64,000 nucleotides of DNA, taken from assembly GCA_033558025.1 (NCBI GenBank), contig JAUCEF010000003.1, positions 1,886,001 to 1,950,000 on the forward strand, in the 5' to 3' direction. Under the pieces are notes generated by a model that did not search any database, was not told the origin of the DNA, and worked only from the letters and a program-made list of their open reading frames with translations. Of this stretch, positions 34,445 through 45,096 are shown piece after piece (the first letter of the stretch is position 1; the number at the start of each line of letters is the position of its first letter). The translations under genes were made by a program, and so were the position numbers. This DNA comes from Phytophthora sp. 'mugwort' (taxonomy: Eukaryota > Oomycota > Peronosporomycetes > Peronosporales > Peronosporaceae).

Positions 34445-34602
34445 ATGTGAGTATGATCAACACGTGCCGTCCCCAAGACTCTTCCCAGACACTTCCCCGT
34501 CTCGTTTTCTCTAGCATGACAAAAGCTTTGGCAACAATTTCGTAGACAACGCGTTTCATTACCTTCAGACAACGCTATTGCTATGGGTTAAACCCACAAG
34601 TT

Positions 34603-36218
34603 TTAAAGCTTGGTGGGCTCCGGAACGGGAGAGTGCTCAAGCAGGTAGCTGTCGTCCTCGGCCACTTCAATCGCTGTCGATGTAGTCATCAAGGACACAC
34701 CCACGGTCACAACGGGCGGGACAATGAGTGTCACGACGAAGGTGATCATGCTGTTCTGCGAGTAGAGACCCTCGGGCAGAATGAACCAGTTGAAGCCACC
34801 CACAAACTTTCCCTGGGCGATCACGCCACAGATGAAGATGGTTGCCAAGCCAGCAGCGCTGCCAGCCAGTGCACCGGTGCGAGTCGCACGCTTCCAGACA
34901 CCGAGTAGCATGGGGCCAACAGCAGCCGTGCACAACAGGTCGGCGATCAAGTAAAGGGTCAGGATGTCGTACTGCTGGTAGCCGATCGCGATTGCCGGCG
35001 CGTTGAGGAGTACTAAACAAAAATAAAGCATCAAGGAGGAGTTAGCACCTTGAAGCCATGCAGAGTAATGAAGAAGCATTGTGCATACCGCAAATGACAC
35101 GGGCGTGCATCAACGAGAGCTTGGAGAAGCACGTCGTGAGCTCAGCAGCCAGACCCATCTGGATAGAGTCAGACACTCCGCTTGACAGCATGGCAATGAC
35201 AACAACAATGAGCACCTGCCAGCCGCGGCCCATGTCGATCAGAATCGCGAAGAACAGGACTCCGTCTGGGTACGCGAGGTAGGAAACCATACCAGCTATC
35301 GCGAGCGCCACGGTAAACATGGCAATAATTCCGCTGGCGATGAACGCAGCCTTGCGTAGCGCATTGTCGTCATAGGCTGCGTACACACGTTGCCAGAAGC
35401 CCGTGAAGAAGAGGTTGGACGCCGTCACGGCAATGACCAGTGTGACCAGAGTCTCGAAGCCAGCAGTGGTGAAGGCAGCAACGTTCGTCGTCGCCCACGC
35501 ACCGTCCGGAATCGACACGTGGAAGAACATGGCAATGCAGACCACAGCGACCAGGCCCACAACTCCGATGCCCTGCCACACATCCGTTGCCAGACTGGCA
35601 CGAAGTCCACCAATGACGAGGTACAGGTTCGTGAGGAAGGCCACGATTAGGATCGTGACGATCGGGTGCGCGTTCGGCGACATCATCGTCGTGAGCTGTG
35701 CGATGCACGTGTACTCGGACGCGAGGCAGATAAACTGGTAGAACATCGAGATGAAGCCGACGTACAGTTGCATGATATAGCCGAAACGGTTCGAAACCAC
35801 GTCCGTCATGGTGACATTCTCGCCCAGTGCAGAGCGTGTGTACGGTCCAACAAGAGCCAGCACAATCATACCAACGACACCTGACAACGCGTAGCCGATA
35901 ACACCCCAAGAACCAGCATCCACACCAATCTGCGGGTACGAAAAGAGCGTGCCAGCGCCGATACCAGCCGAGAAGAAGCACCACGCCAAACGTAGCGTCG
36001 TCGTCGAGTTTTTCGCACTGCAGTTAAAATTCCACAAGGCAGAGAGTGTCAGATAAAGGTGGACTTTGTTTGGACTGCAGAACTCGATCGATGTAGACAA
36101 ACCTGACGAAATTTTTGACCGAATTGACTTCCATGCGTCGACTCACGACGATAGCGTAGGCAGCGACGGCAACGAGGGTAGCGGCCATGACCCCGTAGGT
36201 GACTTCGCTCGCAAGCAT
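34603..36218 (-). CDS. SSS-family transporter A with TPP riboswitch leader (putative thiamine importer)
   Basis: Three exons, 36218-36103, 36017-35089 and 35012-34603, joined at GT-AG sites in phase, encode 484 residues. The start at 36218 opens directly into a first membrane helix (GVMAATLVAVAAYAIVV). About a dozen further hydrophobic segments follow, with the sodium:solute symporter layout (TC 2.A.21), including the conserved stretch around ALVGPYTRSALGENVTMTDV and a C-terminal acidic tail. Homology alone gives only a generic sodium symporter of the proline/urea type. The leader holds a TPP aptamer (36387-36484), so control by thiamine status and a role in uptake of thiamine or a thiamine precursor are inferred. 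A paralogue with the same exons lies at 57410-58998. SSS-type transporters under TPP riboswitches are known from marine algae. Confidence 0.88.
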
Positions 36219-36313
36219 CTTGAAAAGGATCTTGAGCTTCAGGTAAACGCTAAGGAGGCAAACAATTTAACACACTTCTTGAACTTTCTCCCATAAATGA
36301 GCTTTTTCCTTAC
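36219..36313 (-). other. Probable 5' leader intron of transporter A
   Basis: On the minus strand the leader reads CGTCAG then GTAAGG (donor at 36313), and TTTTCAAG lies immediately before the ATG at 36218. An alternative acceptor (CCTTAG) lies inside. The intron would sit between the aptamer and the start codon. The paralogue has a comparable leader intron. Confidence 0.6.
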
Positions 36314-36386
36314 CTGACGGAATCTAGTGACGGTAGGAGCAGGGGCAGAAGACACGGAGACACATGCATCGTCAACAACAAGAAAG

Positions 36387-36484
36387 ATCAGCAGTCCCTC
36401 CGCCGGTATGAACCGGATCAGGTTCTAAGGGTCTCATCTCAGCCGGCACAACGCATGGTTGGCAGTTCGGCACCCCTCGCTGAT
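36387..36484 (-). promoter_or_regulatory. TPP riboswitch aptamer, transporter A
   Basis: The minus strand holds the full conserved TPP aptamer order. P1 is ATCAGC paired with GCTGAT. Then come GAGGGGTGCC (P2 side), a P3 hairpin (GC-CAAC/GTTG-t-GC), the pyrimidine-sensing CTGAGA, ACCC closing P2, GAACCTGATC, and the P5 hairpin CCGGTTCATACCGG followed by CGGAGGGA. These are the near-invariant bases of the class that binds thiamine pyrophosphate. It ends 168 nt upstream of the start codon, in the sense orientation of transporter A. Eukaryotic examples act by changing splicing, which fits the leader intron downstream. Alternative readings are very unlikely given the second copy with compensatory changes. 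Confidence 0.95.
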
Positions 36485-36560
36485 TGAATGTCAGTGCATC
36501 ACAACCCCACAAGAAGAAACCGGAGAACGAGGAATACTGAGAGAAGATAAAAGTTGTTAA

Positions 36561-36565
36561 GTACC
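36561..36565 (-). promoter_or_regulatory. Donor-like motif upstream of riboswitch A
   Basis: The minus strand reads CCGGTACTTAAC about 77 nt upstream of the aptamer. The same place in the paralogue reads TTCGGTATTTAG. The shared CGGTAYTTA resembles a weak splice donor that could define a leader intron containing the aptamer. Confidence 0.35.
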
Positions 36566-36569
36566 GGAA

Positions 36570-37639
36570 GACTTGAGCTACAGGAAGCGAAGTTGCAAAT
36601 GGCACCGCCGAGAGGAAGGGAGTGGGTGGAGCTGATGGATGCAATGGGTAAATCGTCAGTATGTTTTTCAAGGAGGGGGTGAAAAATGGTTTTTGAGGAG
36701 GTAAAGGCATCTTGTGTAAGAGGTATTGGGTATGGCTAAATACATAAGCCGATGCCATCCGTCCTCACTGGGTTATCTTACGTAGCCGTTAAGTTACGAA
36801 TTTGAACCTGGAAGAAAGTGTACCCTTCTCAACAGGTACTATTACTAACGTTACATGTACAAGTACAGACAATCCTCTAAAGTGTAATAGTTATGGAGCC
36901 AGTCATCACAAACTGGAGTGTGCCAGAATAATGGTACAATCGGGAAGCTCCGCGGCGGCAGGTGGAACACCAAGCTGGGAACTGACCCCGTCAATGGGCG
37001 CGAGTATCGTCACTAAACTTTCTGCCGTGGGTGTGAGGCAGCGGTTCTGTGGAGTAGCAAGAACTGGAACGATATACATATGTAGTTTGTTAAACGCTGG
37101 ACGAAGAGACATCTTCTGACTACTACACGTGCGACCAGGCGTGGGAGTCGGCATCGCGATATTGTCGCGTCTGCATACCTCCAACTCGATGCATGCAATA
37201 AACATTAGCACAACCAAATTTCTTATTAGCAAAACGAAATCCGGCAGAACACGATGCTATAACGTGCCCAGCCCCGTGTCCAGATGCGCGGCGGCTGCGA
37301 CAAGTTGGCTTATCGTACCCCAGCACGGCGACCCTGCGCGATCGCGCTATAGCATCGTCTCATCCAAGATTTCGGCCGCATCGGTGAACTGCAGCGTCCA
37401 GCCTGGAGCAAGTAGCGCGTCTTCTGTTGACTGTAGTGCGTGGCCGACTCGGCGTCCGGCCTGGAGCAAGAAGCACTTCGGCGGACCGCAGTGCGTGGTC
37501 GCCGTTGGCTCCCTGTTTCTTTTTTTTTTGTGGCGCGGCTTAGGTAGAATGCAGATGGTGGTCGGCGCCGGCCTAGAGGAAGAAGCGCGTTTTCGGTGGA
37601 ATGCAGAGCGAGGCCGGCATCAGCGCCCAGCCTGGCGAG
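36570..37639. other. Upstream interval with short degenerate tandem repeats
   Basis: No gene is recognised. About 37380-37640 contains three to four diverged repeats of roughly 60 bp sharing GCGTCC-GCCTGGAGCAAG followed by GTAGTGCGTGG-like sequence. An open frame over this part (37129-37647) is a by-product of the repeat. Confidence 0.45.
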
Positions 37640-38626
37640 TGGACTGAAGCAATGTGCTTGGCTGTAACCCAGGTAAGTGCTTGAGGATTGGTAATTGTCT
37701 CATACTGTATCGAGCTAGGCTCCAGGCAACGAATAACTGTGAAATGATTCGTCCTCATCACCGAGCACTTCACCTTCATCTCAGAGCCGTTGGCCCACGC
37801 GCGTATATGACTCGAAGCGCAATTTGTGTAGCAGCGCAGTTGACTTCCTGAAGCTGCGGAGTAACGAATAGATCTACCTGGCGGAAGTTCATGGAGGCAT
37901 CTGTGATGCTTCAAACGAGAACCGGGCACCCGACGGTGTTCAGCTTGAACGTTGCGTCGAAATGCAACACGAAGTTGCCCGTCCATTTGCAACAGCGCCT
38001 TCGTAGACATGCTCGCGCGAAATGGTGGGGCGTCCGAGCCGTTCCTACCTTGGGCAAGACGCCCCGTTATAAACTTTAGCGCGAATGTGTCACGGTCGCC
38101 TTCACGCTCGCGAATGCCGCATTGCAGACCGCTTAGACGATCTCTTTACCCTACTCGTTGCCACCAAGGCGCGTTCGTCGATAACGGTTCACATGTTGTG
38201 CACAGAGCGTAGCCCAGGTAGCGTAGCAGGCTGGAGGTCGGACTTGCGCACTAAAGCCTGGCGAATGCGCAGCGCAATCATGTTTCTCTCTAGTGAGCCC
38301 CTTGATGGAGTCTCGCTACTACGGTTGACGCGCTGCTTCTATGTGGTTTGCGTCCACGAGAGGTATTCGCCCTGCTCGTACTTCCCGGCGTAGCCCGTCT
38401 CCTGGTAGACCATCACTTTAGCTGCCAAGAACACGACATGTACGGGTCTGTGTTCTCTCGCTCAGCGTTTGCACGCACAAAGCATCACCTTGTAGCGCAT
38501 CGAGTGTGGGGGCCTGATGCTGCACGACATACATGATATCGGATGGATTTCGTCCGTCTTCCACGTCTTCAAGCCTTGCGTCTTCAGCGCTAACACAGCT
38601 GCAAGCATGTTCCATGGGCGTGTGCG
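37640..38626 (-). pseudogene. Second Mutator-like transposase fragment
   Basis: Read on the minus strand, an N-terminal part near 38615-38420 has a Cys-rich segment (CMSCSIRPPHSMRYKVMLC in mixed frames). The segment near 37990-37820 then reads NFVLHFDATFKLNTVGCPVL followed by VDLFVTPQLQEVNCAATQIA, the region around the first catalytic Asp of MULE transposases. Stops separate the pieces and the rest of the DDE core is missing. The upstream end is cut by the gypsy-1 target site at 38627-38631, so the gypsy element inserted beside or into it. Confidence 0.55.
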
Positions 38627-38631
38627 GGGAG
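38627..38631. repeat. Target-site duplication of gypsy-1, left copy
   Basis: GGGAG flanks the left LTR. The identical GGGAG lies at 44513-44517 directly after the right LTR, as left by retroviral-type integration. Confidence 0.85.
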
Positions 38632-38882
38632 TGTCACGCACTTGGCGGTGAGACTTGACTTGTAGTCAGACGAAGGCGTGTATTGGTTTAGATTGGAAAT
38701 TAAAAAAAAAGAGACAAAGCTAAAAAAGGCAAGGCTAGTCCTGTGCTGCCTTGAACTTGCACTTGAGAATGAACTTGAACTTGAGCATAAGCTTGAACTT
38801 GAGATTGCACTGGAACTTGAACTGGACGATTGACACGAGGATTGGCAGTCGGTTGGAAGTGATTCAGGTTGTATCTCTTACA
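38632..38882 (-). repeat. 3' LTR of gypsy-1
   Basis: 251 bp, bounded by TG and CA. It matches 44303-44512 through shared blocks such as CTTGGCGGTGAGAC, GGCAAGGCTAGTCCTGTGCT and GATTCAGGTTGTATCTCTTA. It is about 41 bp longer because a run of TTGAACTTGA-like units near 38753-38825 is expanded. Confidence 0.88.
38753..38825 (+). repeat. Minisatellite expansion within the LTR
   Basis: Repeated CTTGAACTTGA-type units occur here. Only two or three units remain at the matching place in the other LTR (about 44425-44455), so the array changed after or during insertion. Confidence 0.65.
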
Positions 38883-39240
38883 GTCCCTCCTTCGAAGCGC
38901 GTTTACGCGTGGAGTGGGTCAGCGGCGTGGTTCGAATTGGTGGTGCGCCAGACTGATGCTGCCCCCGTCGTGGTGGCACATCAGTAGCCGATAGCGCGGA
39001 TGAAATCGACGCAGCCGGCTTGGGTATGAGCGCGGTACGGTAGTTGTCACTGCAGCCGATGTCAAAAACTCTGCGATTAGACCATCCGTCTGTATAAGTC
39101 CGCTCTTGGCCTCCCACGTCTGGTTCGTCACGACCGTACCTCTGGACTTTGTATTGCTGGATGTATCGACGCTTCACTGTCCGACAACGGCGCGGATATG
39201 GTTCCCTTTGAAGCCATCGCGAGGGATAAGACGATGCACG

Positions 39241-40660
39241 CTAATTAAGTCGCTTGTGGTTCGTATCTTCGCGCAGGTACGAGACGTGGAACTTGTCGTG
39301 TAGTCGAACGCCAGGCGGCAACGAGATGTGGTACGTGTCCGATGTTACGCGTTCCAGGGCATGGTAGGGACCGATGAATCGGGCAGCTAGCTTGCATCTG
39401 CCTTTTGTGCCGATATGGGCGAGATCGAGGTGCAGCGTGTCGAGTAGCACCAGATCGCCGAGCGTGAACTGTAGGTCGGGCCGATTGTGGTCGAAGAAAC
39501 GCTTCATACTGGCCTAAGCCGACTCGAGGTTGGCAATGCTGTAGTACGTGCTGCTGATGTTCTGCAAATTTGAACGCGTCAGCAGGCATCTGTGACGTTG
39601 CAGCAGGGTAAAGTCATCAAATGCGCGCGGCGTGTATCCCAGGTCGGCAGCAAAAGGGGCCATGGTAATGCTGGAGTGTAGCCAAAAATTGTAAGCAAAC
39701 TCGGCCATGGCAGCAGATCGTCCCAGTCGCCCTGTGCTGGGGCCATGAAGGCGCGCAAGTAGTCGTTGATAAACCAATAGCTGCGCTCGTTCTGGCCGTC
39801 TTCGATGGCTTGAATGCGGCACTGGCATGCATCTATGAGCCTTGGCTTGAGACCAGCGCATACCAGAATCGATCGCTGACGATAGACTCGGGAAACCAGT
39901 GAAGATAAACATATTCGCACAGGAATAGTCTGCGATATCCTTGGCACTGAGACCCTTCATCGTTGAAATAAATTGCGCACACTTGTTCCGTCGATCGAGT
40001 ATAACCAAAATCGTGTCGTACTTCGATCTGGTGAGCGGCGGACATGACGGACATGAAGTCCATCAAAATGTTGTCCAGCGCTTGTGGAGAATCTCGAGTG
40101 GGTGTAGCAACCCTGCCGGCTTGTGCTGCGCTGCTTTCATGCGCTGACACAGCTCACTGGATTGAGCCTATTTGGCGATAGACTTGCCCATGTTGATCCA
40201 GAAAAACTTCGTTTGCGCGGTCGCGAGCATCTTCGCAGAGCCATTATGACCGCACGCGGCCGTGTCATGGCACTCAAAGAATACAGCATTGCGCAGGTCG
40301 GTATCATTCGGCACGCAGAGACGTCGCGGAGAAATGGCGTCCTCCTGGAAGAAAAACAAGTCGTCCTCGTCAAAAAAGCGGAGTCTTCGCTCGCAAAGTT
40401 GGATGAACGTCGATTGGAACTGCAGTTGGAGCGGGCGGAGAAGCGAGATCCTAGATGATAGGACCAAATACTGCGCCTTCCGTGTACAAATGTTTGCACT
40501 GGTCGTGGCTTGATGGACACTGGTGCGTGTAGTGGAGGGACGCGTCATCACAGAGATGAGCGCTTGCTGGTCGCTTAGCTGGGAAAACAGTGCACCGAGC
40601 AGAACGTGGGCGGGCTGGTCAGAGTCCACTAACTGGGGGCTCCTGGAGATGGCATCAGCC
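39241..40660 (-). pseudogene. Gypsy-1 integrase region
   Basis: The 40168-40662 frame holds the H-H-C-C zinc-binding start of integrase (ECHDTAACGHNGSAKMLATA). The core follows in mixed frames at 39514-40150. The C-terminal part at 39241-39507 reads FTLGDLVLLDTLHLDLAHIG and GPYHALERVTSDTYHISLPP, the usual region before the chromodomain position. Frame changes separate the blocks. It is the last pol domain in coding direction, next to the 3' LTR. Confidence 0.7.
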
Positions 40661-42000
40661 ACGATGTTCGCCAGGGATCCAGCGAAAGAGCAGCTGGAAG
40701 AAACTCAAGTAATTTAGCTAACGCGCGAGACGCTGTGAGCACGTCGTTTGCTAGAGGACCGACTCCAAAGTACGGCGATCGGTTTCGACGTAGAATGGTG
40801 TGTCGATCAAGTAAACCTTTCACGTGCGCTTCGCATGTAGCGCTGCAAGTAATTCCTTTTCTCGTGCCGGGTACATCCATTCTGCTGTGGTAAGCTTTCG
40901 ACTGCCGTTGGCGATGACTTGTTCATGTCCATTTGCGGCGAGTTGGAAGAGGTAATCTCCCACGGCGTAGTTCCATGCGTCTATCTTGACGTGGAATGGT
41001 CGAGTCGTATCAGGATGCGATAGAACAGAAGGAGACGACAGGCGCTTCTTAAGCTCTGCGAAATACCGCTGTTGCGCTTCGTCGAGCACGATCCTTTCGT
41101 ACTTTGTCTTGCTCTGGGTAGCCGACGTGAGTCGAGCCGACAGCGTAGCAAACTCAGGGCAGTACTCTAACACGTAAACGCATGTCCCGATAATGACTGC
41201 AGTTCGCGCTTTGTTCGTGGCGTAGACCGCTCGCGGACGCACTTGATCGTGTCCGGATCCATACGAATGCCATCGCTACCAACGCAGTCGCCGAGGCATG
41301 ACAAAATGTGCAATTCGAGAGATTCACATATAAATGCTGCTTTGCACATCGATTCAGCATGTTGTCGAGCGCCGCGAGATGGTCTGCCACCGAGCCGGTC
41401 GTCGTGAAGACGAACAGGTCGTCGAAGTATGCGCGACAAAATTCGCGCTGGTCTTCAAAGACAGTCTGGATCAACGCAGGCGGACTCGACGGTAAATCCA
41501 TCGGCTTCACGAGATATTCGAACATGCCGTCAGGCGTTGAGAATGCAGTGTATGGAATGTCCTGTTTTCGAAGCCATACTTGGAAAATCCCCGTAGCAAG
41601 TTAATCGCGGAAAAGATGCGACCGTTTGTCATTGCGTCGTAGATGTCTTCTTTGCGCGGAATGGCTGTTGCTGGGACGCGAATGCGGGCGTTGATCGCTC
41701 GGAAATCGTGAATGATACGCCAGCCAACTGCTTTGCGGACGCAGAATGTTGGCGATGAGAATGGCGAATTGGACAGACGGATCGTGTTGTTTGCGAGAAT
41801 TTCTCGTGTCCATTCTCGCGCAGCCTCCTTCACCTCGACACTCAGTGGGAACTATTTGCGAGCAGCGGGTGGTTCGTCCGCGAGCTCAATCTCAGCTTCG
41901 ATGTCAATCGTACGTGTTGGCGGAGTAGCTGGCAGCTCAGCACGAAAAACCGTGTTCTTGTATTTCTGACCAGCTTCTCCACTAGATGCCCGTGGAATGC
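40629..42000 (-). pseudogene. Gypsy-1 reverse transcriptase and RNase H region
   Basis: The frame 41507-41833 carries the first RT boxes (IHDFRAINARIRVPATAIPR). The frame 41154-41525 has the catalytic box in YFDDLFVFT followed by LDNMLNRCAKQHLYVNLSNC. The frame 40820-41242 holds the connection and RNase H beginning (FHVKIDAWNYAVGDYLFQLA). The three frames overlap with shifts and lack a continuous reading. Order and strand agree with the LTR structure. Confidence 0.75.
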
Positions 42001-42742
42001 ATCCCACTCAGTCTATCGCTGGGCTTTTTCGAATGCGATGTCGACGAAAAAACAAATTCTCCCTCTGTCAACCTCAGCTTCTTCAGCTCACGCGAGGATA
42101 TTACCTGTGCTGGACCCACCTTAGACGCGTGGACGTGCTTGCTATGGTACATGTACAGCATGATGTCGTCATGGGAGATGTAACGGGGTTACACAAAGGC
42201 GGCACGAAGTGTAGCCATGCTACGTGTCACCTTGCAGCAAGTGGAATTGGTACCACTTGGATTAACAGGATTTCAGTACGTGGCCACAGGGCCACTAGAT
42301 ATGCATTTGACTAGGCTTACCTATGGTAGATAGTTAGAGTCATGCATTTACACCACAGGCGGCTTTGCCGCAGATAAGCAAACAAATAACAGTTCAATTT
42401 TAGTATCAAAGAGAGTATCATCCTAGTTTTAGGAATACTGACTCTTCGAGTCTCTAGTGGTATAACTAAAGGGATCTAAGCCTCTGTGGAGACCTTAGGG
42501 GTTAGGCGAACCACAGCTAAGACCCGGGGAGTCATACGCCTTCCTCTGACGCACTACACGCTACGCAGCCTCGCAGCAGGAGATCCCCGAAGGAGACGCC
42601 TTCGTCGCAGCTTTCTGGCTCGCCCCACCTGCCACTCTGGCTGGCCCCTCGCGTATTCACTGGTGGAAATGCGTGGCGATTGTCGACCCGCGATCTCGAA
42701 TGACATGATTTCGCCAGTCGATCTCCGATTCCCGTCACGCAA

Positions 42743-43084
42743 TCAGGGAATGCCTAACGGAAGGTGTTTCCCCTCGGGACCTGATACAACAAAGGCTTCC
42801 GTCTTATAAACCGGAATGCCGTGCAGCTGTACCTCGACCATAGTGACTCGTCGGGGAACTAGCACATTCTGGTTATTGCCGATGGTAAGCTTGAGCAGCT
42901 TCTCGCACTGGTCTACCTTTAGACCGAGGCGCTTGACGACACGAGGGTCGATGGCGTTGAAGGATACCCCGCTTTCGATGAAGGCGTTGACCATCTTGTC
43001 ACCGATTACTACCACATGTGAGAGATAGCAGTATACGTTGTCTTTTCGACGGCGCACCGCACCGTCGTCGCCATGGTAGTGCAA
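42743..43084 (-). pseudogene. Gypsy-1 retropepsin-like protease
   Basis: A 113-codon frame has a retropepsin layout: VNAFIESGVSFNAIDPRVVK, then hydrophobic strands around LTIGNNQNVLVPRRVTMVEV. The catalytic D-S/T-G triad reads E-S-G here, so the acid is Glu rather than Asp. It lies between gag and RT, as expected. Confidence 0.6.
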
Positions 43085-44302
43085 CGCGCGTCGCGTCAGA
43101 AAGGTTTGGCTGGCGGAGCGTGTACTGCAACCAAGCTTCGTTTATTCCGGCTCAATAGGTGGCCGACCTACCGAGCCGCACCGTTTTCTGGCTGCTCGGA
43201 CGTGCAGCAACGACTGCTTCCGCAGCCGTCTTGCGATGGCAGACGTCAGTCGAGTGGCTCGAGAGCTTACAATGAGAGCACCAAACCTTAGCTGTGTCTG
43301 GTCGGCGTGACGACCCTTCCAGCTTATGTGAAGCAGTGGTTGCACTCCTTACGGCAGGCTTGGAAGCTTCCGTTTTGCACGCCGAAGAGCCTGAGCGAGA
43401 ATCTTCGAATCGCTTGTCCCACTCACTAGCATCCTGAAGAGTTTCGGGTACGTTTTGCGAAACGAAGGTGCTCGTTTCGTGGTGCAGCTTTTGCTGGTAA
43501 AGCCAGCGTTTTACACACTTGGGACCCTCTTCATCGAGTTGTAAAGCAGGTGTAAGAATCTGGTCGTGTTATCTTGTATTGGGACCCTTGCCACCGCAGC
43601 TCGTACAGCTTGGACATGACCTTCTGCTGGAAGTCGCTGTCGCGGAACGCTGGCGGATTTTTACTTTGAACAACAACCACACTACTGGTTGATCTTGACC
43701 AAGTGAAAGCTAGAAATCACGGAACCACGTCTGGGTGCTTGGACCCAAGTTCGCAAAAAATGGTGTCCACGAAGTCAGATGAGTCTCTGTTCATTTCTCG
43801 CGATATTAAGCATAGTACTGCTCAATACTATATATATATCCATAGCCCCAGATCCTCCGATGCCTTGTCATTGAAAGTCGGCGGGTCGCCTTTTCTCTTA
43901 TGTGGCATGCGCGCTTGAACTTGCGTTGTCAGCACTTGACGTTGGAACTCCGCCTGCTGACCATGTGCGTGTTAACTGTAGTTGATGCTGAAATTGTTGT
44001 TGCTGTTTCTGCGTCTGAATCATGAGCAGCCGCATCTGAGCCAGCATGGCGTCGGTTGATGAAGCATGGTGATGTTGAGATGGCGATCCTTGTCCTTGTT
44101 GAAATGGGTCCGCGTCGCTCGTTTAACAGAGCGCGCATCGGCTTGCTGGGCTTCGGCGGCTGGTGACTGGTACGATGGAGCATCGTCTTTATCGCGTGTG
44201 CGGCGCGCACGTAGCGGAAGGCGCGGACGAGGGTTCGTACTGTCTTGATGTTCCATTGAACAAGGATCCTCGCGTGCCTATGGGCTTCAATAGTTTTATA
44301 AC
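43085..44302 (-). pseudogene. Gypsy-1 gag region
   Basis: Minus-strand frames between the 5' LTR and the protease (for example 43142-43345 and 43929-44339) have basic and Gln/Thr-rich composition but many breaks. I recognise no capsid or zinc knuckle with confidence. The gag assignment rests on position. Confidence 0.45.
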
Positions 44303-44512
44303 TGTACGCACTTGGCGGTGAGACCTGACTTGTAGCCAAGCGAAGGCGTGTAATGGCTTAGAAGGAAAATCAAAATGAGAAATGCTAAAAACAAAAGAAG
44401 GCAAGGCTAGTCCTGTGCTGCCCTGAACATGCACCTCAGAATGAACTTGAGCTTGACGGTTGACAAGAGGATTGGCAGTCGGCTGGCAATGATTCAGGTT
44501 GTATCTCTTACA
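44303..44512 (-). repeat. 5' LTR of gypsy-1
   Basis: 210 bp, bounded by TG and CA, matching 38632-38882. It is followed by the right GGGAG duplication. Confidence 0.88.
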
Positions 44513-44517
44513 GGGAG
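44513..44517. repeat. Target-site duplication of gypsy-1, right copy
   Basis: GGGAG, identical to 38627-38631. Confidence 0.85.
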
Positions 44518-45096
44518 GATTTGACATTGCGATCAGTGGGTGAGGAAGTCGAGAGCGGTGGCTGTCAGTGTGGGGTGTCCTTGTAGTGCAGTGCGCTGAA
44601 AACAGTCAACACTGGAGCTACCACTGGTCTGGACTATTCTGGTGTGGGATATGATTGGATAACATCGCTGGCATCGAATGCTCGAGTTGGATGAGGAAAC
44701 AAACGTTTTGTGCGGGCACGTAGTGCTGACTGCTTTAGTCATAGTGATCTGACTCTGTGTTTGTGGTCGCAGACCGTTTGATTTGGTGGAACTATGCGGT
44801 TTTGTATTTGTCAGCATGTACTTATGTTTTCCACTATTAATTAGTGGTGTGGTTTTGAATCCAAACTTTTGATACGCTGTCAAGCCAATGTCGCTCGACG
44901 AGCTGTTGAGCCTAACCAAAACAAAACATTCTACAGTAGTGGACGAGCTCATGAACAAGATGCGAGATGGGTGATGCCCAGCGTGAGCTAGAATCTGACG
45001 AATCGAACGATGGAGACGGAAAGATGTGTATAGTGTTGACCAGGATGTAGGAAGGATTGCCACGAACAAACTCAAGGAATGGCTCTAGCGGATGGC
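44518..45096. other. Interval between the two gypsy elements
   Basis: A 180-codon minus-strand open frame (44533-45075) is Ser/Thr-rich with no recognised domain. It may be chance or an old repeat, and no gene is called. Confidence 0.4.

Larger units (their letters stand above)
38632..44512 (-). mobile_element. Ty3/gypsy LTR retrotransposon 1, complete structure
   Basis: Two LTRs in direct orientation, a perfect 5-bp GGGAG target duplication and minus-strand coding in gag, protease, RT, RNase H, integrase order define a full 5,881-bp insertion. The 5' LTR (by coding direction) is 44303-44512 and the 3' LTR is 38632-38882. A purine tract (GAAGGAGGGA, about 38884-38893) sits just inside the 3' LTR as a polypurine tract. 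The primer-binding site next to the 5' LTR does not match a tRNA end I recognise. Coding frames are broken in many places, so it is not autonomous now. Confidence 0.88.

Noticed and set aside
35370..35984. 204-codon minus-strand frame inside transporter A
   Set aside because: His/Cys/Arg-rich shadow of the transporter's second exon in another frame.
34603..36218. Plain proline or urea permease annotation for the SSS genes
   Set aside because: SSS homology does not fix the substrate, and the TPP aptamer in both leaders points to thiamine-related transport instead.
37129..37647. 172-codon plus-strand frame as a gene
   Set aside because: It runs through degenerate tandem repeats and has no recognisable protein feature.
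38753..38825. CRISPR-like or other regular array
   Set aside because: The TTGAACTTGA units are a minisatellite inside an LTR with no unique spacers. No CRISPR array exists in the window.
44533..45075. 180-codon minus-strand frame as a gene
   Set aside because: Ser/Thr-rich, without a domain, and squeezed between two gypsy elements.
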